From Gavia stellata (Eukaryota > Chordata > Aves > Gaviiformes > Gaviidae), in the NCBI RefSeq assembly GCF_030936135.1, contig NC_082598.1:11412687-11476686 (forward strand): 64,000 nucleotides of DNA, read 5' to 3'. Below the pieces are notes generated by a model. That model did no database searches and was not told the origin of the DNA. It saw only the letters and a list, made by a program, of their open reading frames with translations. Both the position numbers and the translations under genes were made by a program. Shown piece by piece: positions 26,570-39,350 of this stretch (position 1 is the stretch's first letter; every line of letters starts with the position of its first letter).

Positions 26570-27830
26570 ATATTTAATATTTTTCTGCATCTGTCTTCAC
26601 TAAAAAGGTCAAATTGTTAGAACATTCAATATCACTGAGAAAGAAATAAAACATCAGCACAGAACAGGAAAAGAACAAGTAACATTGCTCTTTGACAAGT
26701 TGAATCTTTTCATAACTGCCCGCCCTGATGGCTTTCATTCAAGTTAGTTAAAGAAACGACTGAAGCAATATCAAAGCCATTTGGGATTATTTCTGAGAAC
26801 TTCTAGTGAGTGGAGGGTAAGATACTATAAGACAAACGTAGCTTTTAAAAAAATTCTAGAAAAAAAATAAAATTATCTGTAAGAAGCCATAGGATAATAA
26901 AGAGATGGGTAAATCATGTCAAGCTGCTATAATTTTCTTTTGTAATAGCATGATCGGTGTCATGAGACAATAGTAGTAGTACTGAACCACATATGTCTTG
27001 ACTCATTTCTGGAACCATCTCACACGATATTCTCACATGAAAGGTAGGGAGACATGGGCTAGGTTACCCTCTTGTAGGGTGGATGTAATGCTGGTTATGT
27101 ACTCATTCTTGAGGAATAATTACCAAAGATCCGTTCTCAGAACTAACAGACATACTAAGTGGGATTTTGTAATGTGTTGTTCTTGGTCTAGGATAGGCTT
27201 TGACACTTAGGAATAATCAGCAGTGGAAGTACAGGATGTGATTCACTTGGTGAATAGGCAGTTTTTCAGAACAGGAGGGAAAGCCACCACTTCATATGGT
27301 TTTACACTAGGTCATTTAACTCAGACCACAGCCTGCAAGATAAAGAAGGGAGCCCTTCCTCTTCAATAAGGATCAGAGCATGCATTTTTAGGCTCTGTAT
27401 TTCAATATATATGTTGAGGCATTGGAGACAGTTCACAGGAGAGCTGCAGGAATAACTGGAGTCCTAAAAAATGCAACCTATGAGGAGATTTCAGAGGCTT
27501 GTACAACTTGGAGAGACTGATGGAAGACAAGACAATGATTTTCTGATTTGCAAAAAGTTGCTGCCAAGAATAATGGAAGAATCTGTTCTTCAGATCTGTG
27601 ATGAATTCTGGCAAGAAAAGTTCAAATTAAGTATCAGGAAAAGTGCCAGTAATAAAGTTAGTAAAACTCTGTGTGTTGCTCAACTGTAGTAGTATTATGC
27701 AACATAGCATACATGCCTGGGTATAAGTAGGAGTGGTATAGATAAGGGTGTTTCTGCCTTTGGCGTGGGATAGACTAGACGAACTCTGCAGGCTGATATT
27801 TCACCTTTGATTTCTATAATTTGTATGGTC
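26570..27830 (+). mobile_element. Ancient degenerate CR1-clade LINE, RT to 3' end
   Basis: Plus-strand islands in CR1 order: FSASVFTKK near 26583; DKLNLFITARPDGFHSS (26692-26745, compare LD.NKA.GPDGIHP); LLRTSSEWR-like sequence near 26800; a segment at 27000-27080 resembling the ...SHDIL..KLR.HGL palm region; HRRAAGITGVLK and YEEISEACTTWRD-like thumb traces at 27425-27520; a segment with IRKSASNK near 27630. The 3' tail (GGGATAGACTAGACGAACTC then TTTGATTTCTATAATTT, 27765-27825) matches the older CR1 3' end pattern. It is much more diverged than the 12-, 18- and 39-kb copies. Confidence 0.55.
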
Positions 27831-27974
27831 ACCTGAATTTGTTAATGAAAACCAGAATTCGGTAACTTGGGAACAGTTAGGCTGCTGATGTATTGAAGCC
27901 TTTGCCTAGCACACTGGATAAAATTTTTCCATTATTTTTCCCACCTGTCTATATCCATTTGCAATCTCTTGATT

Positions 27975-28085
27975 TATCCTAAGCTTATAAACCCTCTAGG
28001 GCATGACCTGCCCTTTTTTCTCTGTGAGTGTACTGTCTAGTGCAGTGGATTACGCTACATTAATTTCAGTTATTATAACATATAC
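27975..28085 (+). repeat. Possible relic of an L2/MIR-type tail
   Basis: TATAAACCCTCTAGGGCATG, GACCTGCCCTTTTTTCTCTG and CTGTCTAGTGCAGTGGA follow the order of the L2/MIR 3' tail (TGTAAGCTC...GAGGGCAGGGAC...CCTAGCACAGTG). Similarity is partial and seen by eye only. The short open frame over it (28003-28206) is therefore unlikely to be a gene. Confidence 0.3.
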
Positions 28086-31074
28086 AATTACTGTATTGAT
28101 CATCAGCATCTTTGCAGCTGTGGTGCACACTCTGGGCCGGTGTCTGGTCCTGGTACAAAGCATAGATAGGGATATGAACAATCCAATGACCATTGCCCTC
28201 TCCTGAGATCAGTGTGGCCAACAGACTTCCATAGGGTTTAGAAGCAGTCATCAGAGAGTGCAAAACTAAACTGTAAGAGAAAATTATTTTAGGGGGATTC
28301 CTTGGCAAACCACTTCTCAACTAATAAACCTCCAGGAAAGTACACAATATGCTGGCTCACAATCATTACCACTGGTATTGTTTGCCTATGGGACTGATAT
28401 CACGTAGAGAAGGCAGGTTAAAAATCTTTAAACACCAAACCATGAGAATGGAATTGGAAAGAGGATAGAAAGGAAAGATCAAAGCAGTGTTTACTGTCGC
28501 AAGTCCCATATGCACCCTGCCTGAAACCAGACCAGTATCGTTTAAATGGATAAGAAATTTCTATCTCCATGCAGGATGTGAGAAAAGTTATCATCTGGAA
28601 GACATCCTCTGTTTTGCAATAATACCTTGACCTAAATAAATCTGTCTGATTCTAGGATGAGCATGACAGAATGCCAGCTCTCAGTGACATTAGTCTTTGA
28701 GGTTGCGTTATGAATAAATTATAACAATAATAGATATAAGAAATGTAAACTGGAGCTAGCTGGGAAAGTTACGTTGTTTTAACAGAAATATTCAAGTTTG
28801 AAAACTTTTTCATTGTTTTCCAAGAAGAAGAAATATGACGTGTTTTATAACTTCTCCTGATCAAATGAGAAAGGTTTGTCACATAATAAGCAGAGCCTTG
28901 GGATCAGGGGACTCACCTGGAAGTTCCAGATTCAGGTCTCTACACTGAATTCCTTCTGAGGAACTTTATGTTTCTGACAGAAGGCAGTGAACATTTTTAA
29001 CACTGATAGCTTGAATCAAAATTATTAAATGTGGAACAAGTGATCCATTCTGTTTGATCTTCACTCAAGGAGTATTGCTTCATCCACAGGAGCAGCATCA
29101 AAGTCATATTTTTCTACCTGAAATATGGCCTAAAATATGTTTTGAAAGGCATGTATAAGTTTGTCTTTTTTTATTTTGCAGACAGATGCTTTAACCATGA
29201 ATTTTATTAGAAGTTTCGTTCTTCTTTTCATAATTTCTTAAGTATCTTAGCTCAGGTAGACATTATCATCCTGAATTTGATCTTATAATTATTCTACATT
29301 GGGACAATATCACTGACTTCTAGTCCTGATACAGACTGGTAAATCATGATCCAAACCAGGTATCATTTGCATTAATATAACAACATAAACACTAGAGGAG
29401 ATTCAGTTCTCTTAACTGAAGACATCTATGACATAGATATCTATGTCTGTGTCATCCTAAAGTCCAATTTCTGTCCAATAGAGGGAAATCTATCTGACCA
29501 AATGTAGGTGTCTATTTTAGGATGAGATAAATCATATCCTAAGAGAAACTGATTCTGCCCATTGACTGAAAGAGGAGCCCAGGACTGCTTGAAAGGCCAC
29601 AGACACTTCCACTTAATCAGATGAAGCCAACTTTTAAAGGCAATGGCTGAAGCTAAGCTCTTACCTGGGCACATGGAAATACTTAATGAAAGCAAACCCT
29701 CTGGGTTTTACAGCTTGGAGCCCTGATCCAGCTGGCTCCCATACACATGCAGTCTGATAGATAAATCAAAAAGTTAAAACACAGTATGGGAAAAAGACAG
29801 TACTATTATCCTTCCTACATCCCCAAAAGATGTTAAACATGCTAATACACTGGGTTGATCATGCTCCTTTTAACATGGGATCTCACATTACAACTCACTC
29901 TGCAACCTTGGGTAGTCAGACCATTACACACCAGCCATCCCACTGCCTCTGCAGAGCAACTGAACTTTTAAAGCAGAATGAGATTCCCTGCCTTGTTTCA
30001 GTCTGACTCTCTAACTGGGTCATTTTGCCAGCATTCACATTCTGGAATATCTTATATCTGGATATAAGGAATATCTTCTAATTGTTTCATTCTTGATTAA
30101 ACTGCCTTGGACATATATTAATATGTACTTTGGAGTAGGTTTAATTTTGAGTGATTGATTTTTTTTCTGTGAAGCAGCAACTTCCTTTTCCAGAAAAGTA
30201 AACACCCAATTTAGAAATCACAGCATTTGAGGGGTATTTATAACTACAGTTTAGCATTTTAGCACCCCAGTAAGAAATAAGTTAGTTAGCCAGACAATAG
30301 ACATCAGTGGAGTTCAGAAAGTCTGTTCCCTCACTGCAGGGCTCTGCACTACTTAGTACAGTCTAAATTCTGTAGTTTCTTAGCATGCCTTATTATAGTA
30401 GTATAGTAATGCTGCAGAATACTGCATTGAAGTGGTAAGATTAAGGAATGACTGCTTGAATGCTAATGATCAAAGCCATTCAGAGTGCTGCAGCAAAAGT
30501 AGACCCTGTTTGTATGTACACAGAGATCTCATATGCAATAGACCATCATTCAGATAGTTTTACAAAGAGGTTCCCTTTGGACTACAACCCTCCATATGAT
30601 GGCAACTAAGAGGATAGTCTTTACCGACAGAAGAAAGTGCCCAGGGCAGGTACTGAAGACTTACTGTCCTTGGAGGGAAACTGCTGGAGATCAAGAGACA
30701 GCAGTCCCTCAGTACTGAAGCTCTAGTCCTCCGTATCATGTAACTATCGAAAATACCAAAGCCTTTCATGACCCTCCTTCTGGTGGCATGCCAAGTTTCT
30801 CAAGGTCTGAACATGATGCAGCACCTTGCTTTGATCCTTGAAATGATAGTTTTCATTTCAAGGCAACAGTCGGTTTTAAAGTTGATGCTGTTGCTAATGA
30901 TGACTTTGATGTAATTATCAGTGCTGGATTTACGCAAAATGCCAATTTATCCATATAGTTCTGAAAAGGCTTGGGTATTTGAAAGTTCTTCTGGTTTTTC
31001 CAGCTATATCTGCTGGTCTAATGAAAGATATTATTTCCCTCTAAAACCCTGTGTTCTTTGTATTCATAGACCTT

Positions 31075-31222
31075 AATTGCCATGGGGAATCTCCATCCTT
31101 GGAGACTTTCAAAACTTAGCTGCACAAGCTGATCCATCTTTGAAGATGGCTTTGCTTTGAGCAGGAGGTTGAACTAAGTGGTATCCAGAAGCTCCTTCCA
31201 ACCTATATCAGTCTGTGACTTT
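31075..31222 (+). mobile_element. CR1 LINE 3'-end fragment
   Basis: The stretch reads as the final part of CR1 ORF2 plus 3' UTR: GGGGAATCTCCATCCTTGGA, then GACTTTCAAAAC, GCTTTGAGCAGGAGGTTGAA, CTAAGTGGTATCCAGAAGCT and CCTTCCAACC. This order is characteristic of the CR1 3' region. The terminal octamers have decayed to ATATCAGTCTGTGAC. It is heavily 5'-truncated (about 150 bp) and moderately old. Confidence 0.8.
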
Positions 31223-32180
31223 ATAAGGCTTAAACCTGGTAAGTTTCAAATGTGCCCTTTTTAAGTCTTTATAATGAGGGATCTGATCAAATATTTTAAT
31301 TCTGGCAGTAGCTTGATAAGTCAAAAAAGGCAGATTTTCAGAAAGCTACAAGGAAATACGAAGCAACGAGTTGAATTGCCAAGGATACTGTGAGGTTCCT
31401 TATAACTGCCTTGGGCTTCCCAGATGGAAAATGGATTTCCAGCTGGAGACGGTTTTCTGCAGGTCTGACAGTTTTGCCCTCAATGAAAAGAAGAGTTCAA
31501 CAGGGAAATGCAGAGTAGTAGATACATTCAGCCCAAAGAATATATATAAAATGCATATATATAATAGGATACGCAGCAGCATGGCTTGACGAGGTATCTC
31601 TGTCATATGTGATAATGCCTCTCCCTCACACTAGAAACAGATTTGGGTATGGAAGGCAGTGCTGTAAATTGTAATGGCTTTATTACATGCATGTGTGTTT
31701 GGGAATGGTGGTTGGACAGAGCAAAAGAATTTTATCAGAGGATTGGGGCACAGCTTTATTTTTCCAGAAGAGCACATACGCTATCTTCAATTGCAACACC
31801 TATTTGAATTTCCACAAGAGAAAAAAAAAACCCACCCAAAGTTACATTTGAAGGAAATTTATAGTCCATTTCAAGTAAATTTTTCTAAGCTGATAATATA
31901 ACATCTTTTACACCATTGGAGTTGAAAGGGAGCTTTCATTTTCTGCAAGTATTTTGGAGTCTAATACTGTGCATTTATAATATCCATATCATATTTAGCA
32001 TTCACTTTAATGGTTCAAATCTTTCCTTAATTGAAAAACAATTCCAGTGCAGCAAAGGTAGTTGAGATTTTTACTTTAAATAATATTTTACTTCATCTAA
32101 AATTAATGATGACTAGCGAGGGCTTATTTATATAGTAGAGTGTAATTAAAAACGATGCACTGATTTGGGTTATTCTCTAT

Positions 32181-32225
32181 GGCCCTGATCCTGCAAATAC
32201 ACAAGACTAACTTCATGCACAACAG
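32181..32225 (+). repeat. Possible relic of an ancient amniote palindromic repeat
   Basis: GGCCCTGATCCTGCAAATAC followed by ACAAGACTAACTTCATGCAC resembles the half-site (GGCCCGATCCTGCAAAC.CTTACGCA...) of an old hairpin-type repeat that I recall from turtle, crocodile and bird genomes. Only one half is visible, so the call is tentative. Confidence 0.3.
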
Positions 32226-35200
32226 TTTTAACACTAAGTTTCACAGAAATATTCAAGCATATAAAAAGGCTCAGAGGAAGAAGTAAAATTAGGATATATT
32301 CAGACATGTTCTAGTGCTCAGGATGTTCTGCAGCATTCATATTGCTCTTACTGAACATCTTTACCTGCTCAGCATCAGTAAGAGTTGCTATTGTTAGTTC
32401 CTAGAAAGAAGACCAAACATTATGTCTCCAGCAAGGATAGGAGTTGAGATGGGGGAATCAATGGATGAATTTTTGTTAACCAAGATTAACTGGTACCTGT
32501 GGCTTTGATTTAAACTAAATTAACAGACTGAAATTCAATCCAATGTTGCCAACCCAATCCAGAACCTTGTGAAGCCAAGAAGATTTCACTCAGCTCAAAC
32601 TCCAAATGCCTCATGCGAAAAAAATATAAAGTAAGAAATCCAATGTTAGACATTTACAGATCTTGGCTCACATCTTGTAGGGCAAATCCATTTGGCCTAG
32701 AATTTATTGGATTAAATATGCGTCCTGACACCCTGTGTAGGTGATGGAAGCTACAAAAACATTTACATCTGACGATATGAGCTGCCAAAGAGAATCAGTT
32801 TCAAAATTTTGTCCATAAACTGCAGTACTATTTACAGGGGGGATGCCATCTGTGACAATATTAGGAATTTTTAGGTCATCAGTAACTACCTTTTTGCTGA
32901 GGTCCCTCTAGCAGTCTGTATCATATACAGAACCAGATGTTGAATCCCATGCGGTGTTGACGTATGAGCTCTGAGCTAGAAGGCAAGAACCAGAGCCAGT
33001 CTACTGAGACTTACTGTTTGGGCATGGTTAATCATAAGTTTATCTAAATGGCTTTGAACAGGAGATAGCCCCTGTAAAACACTCAAAAGACCAGGCACAA
33101 TTAGTATGACTGTCTGCCTCAGACCATGTAGATGTGACTAACGTCCTCATCAGCTGCCTAGACCTAACAGACTGTGCTGGAGGTTTGGGGTTTTTCATGC
33201 CAATTCCCTCCCTGTTTTTTCTGTACAAACATGATGATCAGAGGGACCTGTTCTAGCTTATAGGACATTAAAAAATGCATCTGATTATAATTTTAAAATT
33301 ATGCTTATAAAGTCATAGACTAAATAGGAAACATGACTGATTCCCTTCTTAACTTAAAAAGACCTGCCCAACGTATTCTTTTCATTCACAGCACACTTAA
33401 TAATGTCTGAGCAAATACGTTTCCCCAGGCCTCATTCTGGACCACTAAGCATGAATAAGTGCCATAGTGTTTTTTGCTAAATGACCAGACTAATACAGCA
33501 TCAGTATAGTTAATGCATCATTTGTCATAGTCACAAAGATGGAAAATACTTTCATGCATTTTTTTTTTATTTGGGAAGTGCATACTTTCAGAAGCCATAC
33601 TCAGCAGGGAAGCTAAGATTATTAGAGCACATTAAGCAATCTTTGGAATCTAGATAAAATATGAGAGGTGTCTTTATCATACATTATGATCAGGAAACTA
33701 AACGCTTTGCAGCTATCTTAGAATATAGCTGTGCACCTTCATCAGTCTTATTTTGAAAGTATTATATTCTTCTTCAAGATTTCTGAGCTTTGATTTGTGT
33801 ATCAGTTAAGCCTAGAATCTCATTCACTTTGTCTAGATGCACATTATTCTGACCAATGACAAATTCTACACTAGTGACACACAAAAAAGTATTGTGCATT
33901 TATCAGAGATGGTCAAGTCCATGGCAGGCACAAGTAGTAAAGTGGCAGGACAAAACAATGATATGCATGTTCAGAAAAGCCCAAGCACACCCAGCCACAC
34001 CTATAAAAGCATATTACTCACTTGAAACAGTGAACAGGTCAGGAATAACAGTGTTTAAAACACAAACAGAAATTCAGTGAAACTAATAAAAAGGATTCCA
34101 TTAATTTCTGTGAGCTTTTTGTAAGGCTTCAGGGTAATGTAGCTGCTAACTAAAAACCAGATATTTAACCAGCACCTTCTTCATGGACATAAAACTACAG
34201 CTGCTTCCTTAAAGAACCTTCCCCTTCATTTACCGCTTGAGCAGAGTGAGGATGCTGGGTGCTGCAGTAGCCCAGCCCATGTTGTTCAAGCTATGCAGCT
34301 GCTTGCTGTACTTGTCTCCTGCTTGCATTTCAGCATTGCTCAGCACATCTATTTGGAGCAGATTTAAAGTATTTGCTCTCAAAGCAAACCCAGAGGAAGG
34401 CACAGGGAATGAAAAGGACGGCAGGATTCTGCTCTGAGCAGTGACTGTGCAGTGCCTGCTGGCAGTGCCTGGTTTTTTTTCTGTTTCCTCCCATAGCTTC
34501 TATATTAAATTTATCTGATTTTAACTTCCCAAAGAGTTGGGTCTGTGGGTGTGGTGTGTGTGGGTGTTTGTGTGTATAGGTTCATGATGGAGGGAGTTGT
34601 AGATAAGTCCATTTTCAGATGTAAATCCTTTACTTCAGACCAATTTTTTCCCTTTATCATCCATTTCTCCTTCTCTCAACTTCTTTCACTAGGGTTTTTC
34701 CTTCCAGTCTTCCAATCAACCAGACTACTTCTAGTTCACTTCTAAAAACCCAAACATCATATTTTTCCTTCTTATCATCTTTTCCCACTTTCACTGTTCT
34801 ATCCTTCAGATTATAGGTTTGAAGGAAACACTGTAATCCGAAAAAGTTATTTTAACTTTTTGGATGATCTGCCCTGTTGTTTACATACCTCATTGCAACT
34901 CCTGTCTGCCTTGTGGGCATAACACAGATTCCTTGGATCTTGCAGAAAGGTTTGTATGCTTGCTTCTTTGTTGCATCTGAATTCATTTATCAAAGCCAAA
35001 CGCTAACCCAGAGATTAACATTTGTTAAGAAATTCCTGGGCCTGACTGGTAAAATGATTAAGGAAAAAAAAGATGTTTTATGATGCTACAGAAAATGCAA
35101 ATCTTAATTTTAGCAGATCTAAGATCTAAAGCTGAAATGAAATAACATTTTAAATGGCCAAATTGAATGAACTGAAAAATGCACCATCAGGAAAACATTC

Positions 35201-38200
35201 CATCTGACTCCCAATTGACATCTTAACGAAATAATTTTAGTAAACAAATAAGAAACAGAATTGAAAAGACACAGATTGAAAGGGAATGAAAATGTCTGTA
35301 TGAAAGCTGAATCGCATAGTTTTATGAGTTACAGCTGATACCAGAGAAAAGCGATAATTGCTAAGTAAATCTCTCATACTCTTCAAATAACTGGAAGGTC
35401 TTTAATGCTGGCAAAACAACTACTGATCTTCCCCAGTCAACTTCCATATTGCAAGAGAAGGATGATATTTTTCATCTTTGGGCTATTATGCGGTTATTTC
35501 ATTGCCACTTTGATTTCTCTTTTCTAATCCATTGATAAAGAAACTATTCTACAAACATTGTGATTTTAGAATCCGTTATAGTTAAAGAAACAAAGACAAC
35601 ACCCACTTTGATATCTCAGTGAAATGTACTGTGATTGCAATGAATTCTTAAAAAATCTCACTGACTGTCCTCATATGCCAGTGCCATCACCATGTCAGTA
35701 TGCAAGCCATGGACAGTGATACACTCTTATAGCAGAGTCTTCAACTGCACTTGGTGTGTTTGATCATTCAGTCTGTGTTAATGAAATCATCTTAACTTAT
35801 TTCCCAATTCCTACTAGCTAAAGTACCTTTCTGTAACATTTCAAGGTTCGTTTCATTATTTGAAAAAGTAGGTACTATTGACTACAGGCTGGCAGATAAC
35901 CTGTTTACATTTCTAACTGCTTTTCTCATGAAACAAGCGAGATTCTTCACCATTTATAATATCTTATATAAGTTTTTCTTGGAAATGAAAAGTGACCTTT
36001 CTCTCAGTCCCTAAACTGTTCATCTCTGCCCTGACAATTCATATTCCATTTATATACATGTAAAAGACTATGCCTGATGAAAGGAGTGGAGAATTGCAGT
36101 TGTCTGGCATGATGGCTTGTGTTACGTATCTGGTTTTCACCTGGGGTAATACCATTTACAGATTTTCCTTTCCTAATCTTAATGGATGTGCTTGAGTCAC
36201 TTCATATTAATGTCTTTCTAGCTCATCTGAATATGTTTTAGAGCAAAAGAAAGCTGTGGTTTCTAGGGTTTGTAGTGAGCGTAAGATTGCAAAGGTCTGA
36301 ACCAGTGATACTGAAGTGGAAAAGTTTCTCTCTGACTTCAATAGTCATGCCTACAGCAACATTGCCCAGTGGAAACCCTGTGAAAGCTTTTGTCAAGCAG
36401 CACATTGTTTTCCCTCTGAGGAAAATGCTAGTTAGATCCTCTGGGAACAAACGCCAGCCCTGCATCCCCATGGGAAAAGAGAGAGTCATGGATGTGCATG
36501 TCCCACAGTGCAAGTGCACCCTACACCTACACCTACACCATGGCTGCCACAGCTGACATCATTCTACACTGGAGCTGGCCCCTGCAGGTGTGAGGCTCGT
36601 CCCTGCTGGGAACTGTAGTAAAAGTTGCTAATAAAGCATTGGAGTAAAACTGTGCAGTCGGTCAGAGGGAGAGTGAAAGAGTGCAGGAGGAATAAAGAAC
36701 AGTTCTTTTATGGGGGAGGGATTGGCTGCTCCCTTCATCATCAAGCCAGATGCAATATATTCTATTCTCAACTGTTTTAGTGCCCCAATAGATCAAACCC
36801 ATCAACCTTTGCTTTTACTGAAGCTCTTTGTGAGAATTATTCTCTTTAATTGTATGTTTAATGCTTGACCACTGAGAATGATGAAAAGAACAAGTTCACT
36901 GCCTCTCACTACCTTCCTCAATGAAGCAGATGAAGATTTTTCCCATCTTTGTGCTTTAAAAATTACTTAATAAATCTTTATAGACTGAGGAACAGTAAAA
37001 GCTCTAGCTCTCTTTTAGGCAGATAAAACCAACATATATGAGGATAAATAGATTAGTTTAATACATCTCACTTCTCACTAAGTAATGTTAGCACACTATT
37101 CAGGCAAATGCTGGAATGAAAATCAATTGAGACATATTAAAATATTAAATACAATTTGCCTGATATATTTATTAATCTTTATGCCTTCCACATGATTAAA
37201 TAAAAGTACTGTCAGGGGAGAATCTGGATGACAGTAATACAGGGAAGTGGTAATCAAGACACCTATATCAACACTCTGTTTCTACTTCAAGCTAATGGTC
37301 AACAGACTTAGTGCAAACACATAGTTCTTTCCATTTGTCCCATATATAGCAGAAACAGTTACTATATAAGCTATTAAGATGACAACGTACTGAGGAAGTG
37401 GCAATTTTTTGCAATGGCTTCTGCAGATTAAAAGGTTGGCTGTAGTATGCATTGCTAGAAGATCATTATTAAAAAATCAAATATCTACCAAAAAATTACC
37501 ATAATTTAGGTCTGGATTTAATGAACATCCCTCCATTTTAGGTGCAAAGACAAAATCCTGGTATTTTCCAGTGTAATACCTGCTGAGATAGCCATGATTT
37601 CTGAGACTATTAATATGTGTGGTTTCATTTTAATGGCTTTAACTCATTTTAACTACTAAAATGTTTTTTGAAAGGCTTTTTGAATAGATTTCAGTAAACA
37701 AAATGAAGTAGAAAATCCCTCTTTGGTTTTTCAGGCACCTTCAACTTCAATCAGAATCAGGAAACTGCTGCATTTTATTTCTACATATTCCTTCTCTGAT
37801 GATATCATTCCTCCTTCTTCCTGCAAGTGCATGTGCATTCACACGTTCACATCCAGTTGCACACAGCCTGGGTTTTTGGTTTGGGGTTTTTTTTTCCTCT
37901 TTGAATAGCAAATGAGTTTGGGAATTCGTTGCTGTTAAAGCCCGTTTTCTTCCCCTGCCTGCGGGGCGTTCCAGCCCACCACTCCTCCCTCGCCAGACAG
38001 ACCACTACCTGCCAAAACCCATGAGCGAGGCAAAGGAATGGGATTTTCAGCTCCCCTGCTGAAAGTCTTCTGCTTGAGAGCAAAAAGTAGCTTGGCCAGG
38101 GGACTAAAGGCAAGTAAGCAAATCTTTTTAATTAATATTTGGAGAGGCCAAAGGGGAAGAAGTCTGGATGCCACTTCTTACATTAAAAATCATTGCATTA

Positions 38201-39350
38201 AAAAAAAAAAAAAAAACATTAAAAGTCTTTGAGGCAGGGAACAGAACTCAGAATAGGACCTTATTCTCCAGATGACAGGCAACAAAATGGTTACTAGTCT
38301 GACATAAAAGTATCTACCTAAGACACAAAAAAAAAAGATCTCTGCCAGAGAATCAACCACATACCTCAAAACCTCAAAGCACAGCTAGAAATAAATTGAT
38401 AGAACAATCATTGATTCTAACTAATGGAGATACCCCACCATCATTTATAGGTAAGCAGAGTTAGACAAATATTTCTGATAGAAAATCAACAATACTATTG
38501 TGTTTTGTGGGAAAATATTGATTTCCATAGCTTTTTCTGAAGGAAATAATTAAAATAAAACATCTTTATATGACTAAAAAAATACATTTGCATATTTCAA
38601 AGAAGATACATAAATCCTGGACTTGAGGCTTGATTCATTTGCCTAAAGTTTGGCAACACAGGCCTAAAATGAGTGCTGATGAGGCACCTGAAGGTTAAGC
38701 AGGATTTGCTTTGGCAGCTCCATTGGCACTAGACATCTAGGTATAGACAAATGAACGAAGCCCCTTTGTCTTGTCCCATTTGAGGATGAAATCAGCAACT
38801 GAAAAATCTCTAAATGTCTTATAAGATCAACGTTCAAAATTTTAACTCAGCTGCAGAAAATAAGTACTTTCCATTAGTAAGGTGACTGCTTTTGTACTAT
38901 AGTCAGCTGAGAACCACAATATTGTAAGATTACAGATTAATAATAACCATATTCTTTGAGTAAGATATAGATATTTGGACAGTAAGGACCAAACTAAATA
39001 CATATGTTTGCAGCAGGAAAATCTCTCTTATTATCAAACATTCTATAAAGATGTTACATGATTGTATCTGCATCCACTTGTCTTAGCTGAGATGTTTTTT
39101 TTTTCTCCTGAAGAAGTAAACTGTCCAGATTATTTTAAAGAAATCATTCTTCTTAATGACTCCAAATTTAAAACATCTTTTCCAGCAAATGCAAGCATCA
39201 AGGGGTTTACTGCAGATAGCAGGAGACATTAAAATGTCAATAATTAAACACTGTAGGAACAGGAATTTTGAATGAAAATGGCTCATAAGGCTTGCTGCTT
39301 TCTATCTTCAAAGTATTTTAAAATGATTTTCCAATAAATACAGGGCAGTT

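Larger units (their letters stand above)
27831..39350. other. Long AT-rich gene desert
   Basis: Apart from the L2/MIR-like tail, the CR1 fragment at 31.1 kb and the palindromic-repeat relic at 32.2 kb, I see only unique AT-rich DNA. Minor low-complexity spots are a GT-rich tract (about 34542-34580), (ACACCT)-like repeats at 36519-36538 and an A17 run at 38200-38216. Open frames are short and featureless. Confidence 0.55.

Noticed and set aside
28003..28206. 67-codon hydrophobic frame that looks like a small membrane protein
   Set aside because: It overlaps a probable L2/MIR-like tail and has no supporting context; T-rich DNA yields hydrophobic peptides by chance.
36519..36538. Three-and-a-bit copies of ACACCT resembling a telomere-like or microsatellite array
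   Set aside because: Too short and not the vertebrate telomere unit.
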